A stretch of 7,696 nt of DNA from an uncultured Erysipelotrichaceae bacterium (lineage in GTDB: Bacteria; Bacillota_I; Bacilli_A; Erysipelotrichales; Erysipelotrichaceae): assembly GCA_944326175.1 (NCBI GenBank), contig CALVCY010000119.1, positions 1-7,696 of the forward strand, in the 5' to 3' direction. Below are positions 6,466-7,696 of this stretch, piece by piece. How positions within the stretch are numbered: the stretch's first letter is position 1; every line of letters starts with the position of its first letter. A program made the position numbers and the translations under genes. The notes under the pieces were generated by a model. That model was not told where the DNA came from, searched no databases, and saw nothing but the letters and a program-made list of their open reading frames with translations.

Positions 6466-7190
6466 TATAAAAATGCATCCAACACCCTTAAAAAACGTGC
6501 ACCTTCAATAAAGTAAGCATAATGGCCTTGACCCTGAAATACCGCTAAGCCGGCATTGGGCATCAATTGTTCCATCATTTTCCCCATCCATAACGGTGTT
6601 TGATCATCCTGGTCCCCAAAGACCAACAATGTTTCCACATCGATCGATGGTAATAATGGTTTAAGATCCTGGTTGACCACTTTGACAAATGTTCCCCGCA
6701 TCACACCGGATGTGTTCTGATAATCACTGCTGCCGGCTTTCTTCGCATAGTTGGCGGCTAGTTTGGGCGCAACTTTCTTGCCGATTTTATAGAGCTTGGT
6801 TTTGGTTTGGACCATAAGGGATTGTTTTTCACGGATCCCCGCTGCACCAGTCAATACCATTTTCTTCACTGGCCACTTACTGGCATAAACCAAAGCCACC
6901 CGACAACCGAATGAATGGCCGATCAAGATGGGAGTGGTCAAACCAAGATGATCCAACAGTCCTTTCAACCAATCGGCATAATCATCCACACTATAAGCGA
7001 GTGGTGGTTCATCACTGTTCCCAAATCCGGGAAAATCCAGATTCACCACAATGTAACGATTGCTTAAATGATCCGCAATGAATTGCATCATGGTCGTATT
7101 TTGGCCCCAACCATGCAAAAGGATGATCGGATCACCTTGACCCTGGATCGTATAGTATGAATGGATCCCATTGATGGTTGCATATGTCAT
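6465..7190 (-). CDS. Alpha/beta hydrolase
   Basis: A 241-residue serine hydrolase of the alpha/beta fold, a typical length. Visible landmarks are the oxyanion HGWG (26-29), LDFPGFGNSD (51-60), the nucleophile elbow GHSFG (91-95, Ser93), the acid motif GDQDDQTP (192-199, probably Asp195), and GQGHYAY with His223, so the catalytic triad is complete. The cap region (about 120-175) is rich in Lys and could face an acidic or membrane-proximal substrate. There is no signal peptide, so it is cytosolic. The natural substrate cannot be told from sequence; esterase, thioesterase and carbon-carbon hydrolase members share these motifs. It is the first gene of a two-gene unit, with the Mur ligase 30 nt downstream, suggesting a cell-envelope role (inference). 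The ATG at 7190 has no clear ribosome binding site and lies 10 nt from an extended -10 promoter element. Confidence 0.93.
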   Translation of the reverse strand: MTYATINGIHSYYTIQGQGDPIILLHGWGQNTTMMQFIADHLSNRYIVVNLDFPGFGNSDEPPLAYSVDDYADWLKGLLDHLGLTTPILIGHSFGCRVALVYASKWPVKKMVLTGAAGIREKQSLMVQTKTKLYKIGKKVAPKLAANYAKKAGSSDYQNTSGVMRGTFVKVVNQDLKPLLPSIDVETLLVFGDQDDQTPLWMGKMMEQLMPNAGLAVFQGQGHYAYFIEGARFLRVLDAFL

Positions 7191-7200
7191 AACGGCAATT

Positions 7201-7209
7201 ATGATAGCA
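7201..7209 (-). promoter_or_regulatory. Extended -10 promoter of the hydrolase-Mur ligase unit
   Basis: On the minus strand TGCTATCAT fits the extended -10 pattern TGnTATnAT (five of six to TATAAT). No good -35 is visible, as is usual for extended -10 promoters. The element ends 10 nt before the hydrolase ATG, giving a leader of only a few bases. Confidence 0.45.
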
Positions 7210-7228
7210 TTGTTATCCAGATTTATCT

Positions 7229-7241
7229 ATGGTTCAACCAT
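7229..7241. repeat. Odd-centred palindrome in the divergent promoter region
   Basis: ATGGTT-C-AACCAT is a perfect 6-bp-arm palindrome. It sits upstream of both the hydrolase extended -10 (at about its -35 region) and the lipoprotein -35 box, a position suited to a shared regulator. No known operator is recognised. Confidence 0.35.
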
Positions 7242-7249
7242 CCTGGTTC

Positions 7250-7278
7250 TTGGCATTTATCCCACAATTGATTAAACT
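7250..7278 (+). promoter_or_regulatory. Promoter of the lipoprotein gene
   Basis: TTGGCA (7250-7255, five of six to TTGACA), a 17-nt spacer and TAAACT (7273-7278). The -10 hexamer is identical to the one predicted for the feo operon. Start of transcription would fall near 7285, about 5 nt before the ATG. Confidence 0.5.
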
Positions 7279-7289
7279 GGAATGCGATC

Positions 7290-7696
7290 ATGAAAAAAAC
7301 ATGGATATTCTTTGGTTTGACCATCCTATTATTTGGATGTTCCATCCACCCCAACACCCCCCAAAGCGCTGTCTCTAGCGCTTTGGATGCCATTGCATCC
7401 AAAGATAGCTGGGCATTCAACGCCGTAACGGATTCTAAATTGGAAGATTATATTTTGTCTGATGATAATTTTTTACCTGATACGTCTTATATGAGCGACG
7501 GATTGAAAGAGTTTTATGAAACACTGGTCCCATATATCCAATCCTTTGATTACACCATCGATTCCGTTGATATCGATCCTTCCAATACCAGTGCAACCGT
7601 GGTCATTACCATCACCAACTATGATATTGCCCGCTGTTTAGAAGATATCCAGGATGATGTGATTGTTTCCTTTGAAGCCATGGGCTCGACCAATAT
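7290..7696 (+). CDS. Putative lipoprotein, possibly NTF2-like (partial, 3' end off window)
   Basis: About 135 codons are visible before the right edge. The protein starts with a lipoprotein signal: MKK, a hydrophobic run WIFFGLTILLFGC, and a lipobox LFGC with Cys17 as the predicted lipidated residue. The Phe at the -2 position is less usual but tolerated. After the Cys comes a short linker (SIHPNTP) and a segment QSAVSSALDAIASKDSWAF, similar in style to the opening helix of small NTF2-like lipoproteins (DUF4878/DUF5105 type). Then come acidic, beta-rich stretches such as YTIDSVDIDP and SATVVITITNYD. That fold assignment is weak and from memory. Exported and membrane-anchored is well supported; function is unknown. 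The gene has no convincing ribosome binding site and a promoter -10 about 12 nt before the ATG. It is divergent from the hydrolase. Confidence 0.8.
   Translation, partial: MKKTWIFFGLTILLFGCSIHPNTPQSAVSSALDAIASKDSWAFNAVTDSKLEDYILSDDNFLPDTSYMSDGLKEFYETLVPYIQSFDYTIDSVDIDPSNTSATVVITITNYDIARCLEDIQDDVIVSFEAMGSTN
7361..7404 (+). repeat. Two overlapping perfect inverted repeats inside the lipoprotein gene
   Basis: The first pairs CCAAAGCGCT (7361-7370) with AGCGCTTTGG (7377-7386) around a 6-nt loop. The second pairs CTTTGGATGC (7381-7390) with GCATCCAAAG (7395-7404) around a 4-nt loop. They share CTTTGG (7381-7386), so in RNA only one can form fully at a time. They span about codons 24-39. Confidence 0.6.

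Noticed and set aside
7223..7420. 65-codon minus-strand frame upstream of the hydrolase
   Set aside because: It is antisense to the lipoprotein start and covers both divergent promoters. It has no membrane, domain or motif features and no ribosome binding site at its ATG, whereas the plus-strand lipoprotein signal is convincing.

Overview
The window looks like chromosomal DNA of a low-to-moderate GC Gram-positive bacterium (Bacillota). Four things point there: AGGAGG-type ribosome binding sites, a Clostridia/Erysipelotrichia-style feo operon with two separate FeoA proteins and a FeoB-associated Cys-rich membrane protein, an AI-2E family membrane protein, and a membrane-anchored MurF-like ligase. 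TGA is used as a stop (for example in the two small genes at 180-308) and Trp is encoded by TGG, so the genetic code is standard and not that of a mycoplasma. An Erysipelotrichia-like host is my best guess, but the sequence does not prove it. I see no mobile element, CRISPR array, tRNA or rRNA.

Layout. Positions 1-3188, minus strand, hold one tightly packed ferrous-iron uptake operon, in transcription order: FeoA-type protein, second FeoA-type protein, FeoB, FeoB-associated Cys-rich membrane protein, an unannotated 40-residue single-span membrane protein, and a Cys-rich membrane protein that runs off the left edge. Its promoter region (about 3201-3282) is crowded with AGTTAG/CTAACT half-sites that resemble DtxR/IdeR-type operator halves, so repression by a metal-sensing regulator is likely. 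Positions 3362-4615, plus strand, hold an AI-2E family membrane protein transcribed divergently from feo. A strong 14-bp-stem terminator at 4700-4734 separates it from the convergent unit on its right. Positions 4854-7190, minus strand, hold a two-gene unit: an alpha/beta hydrolase followed by a MurF-like ligase whose usual N-terminal substrate domain is replaced by a multi-span membrane region. At the right edge, from 7290 on the plus strand, a lipoprotein gene begins and runs off the window.

How the genes work together. The feo genes form one Fe(II) import system: FeoB is the GTP-dependent membrane channel, the FeoA proteins are cytoplasmic partners, and the small Cys-rich membrane proteins are accessory. 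The hydrolase and Mur ligase probably share a transcript and plausibly act in cell-envelope metabolism.

The gene content is mostly ordinary. The points most worth a second look are the overlooked 40-residue gene inside the feo operon, the dense operator array, three genes whose predicted -10 boxes sit almost on the start codon with no ribosome binding site (possible leaderless mRNAs), the membrane-anchored MurF-like ligase, and two mutually exclusive perfect 10-bp hairpins early in the lipoprotein coding sequence.
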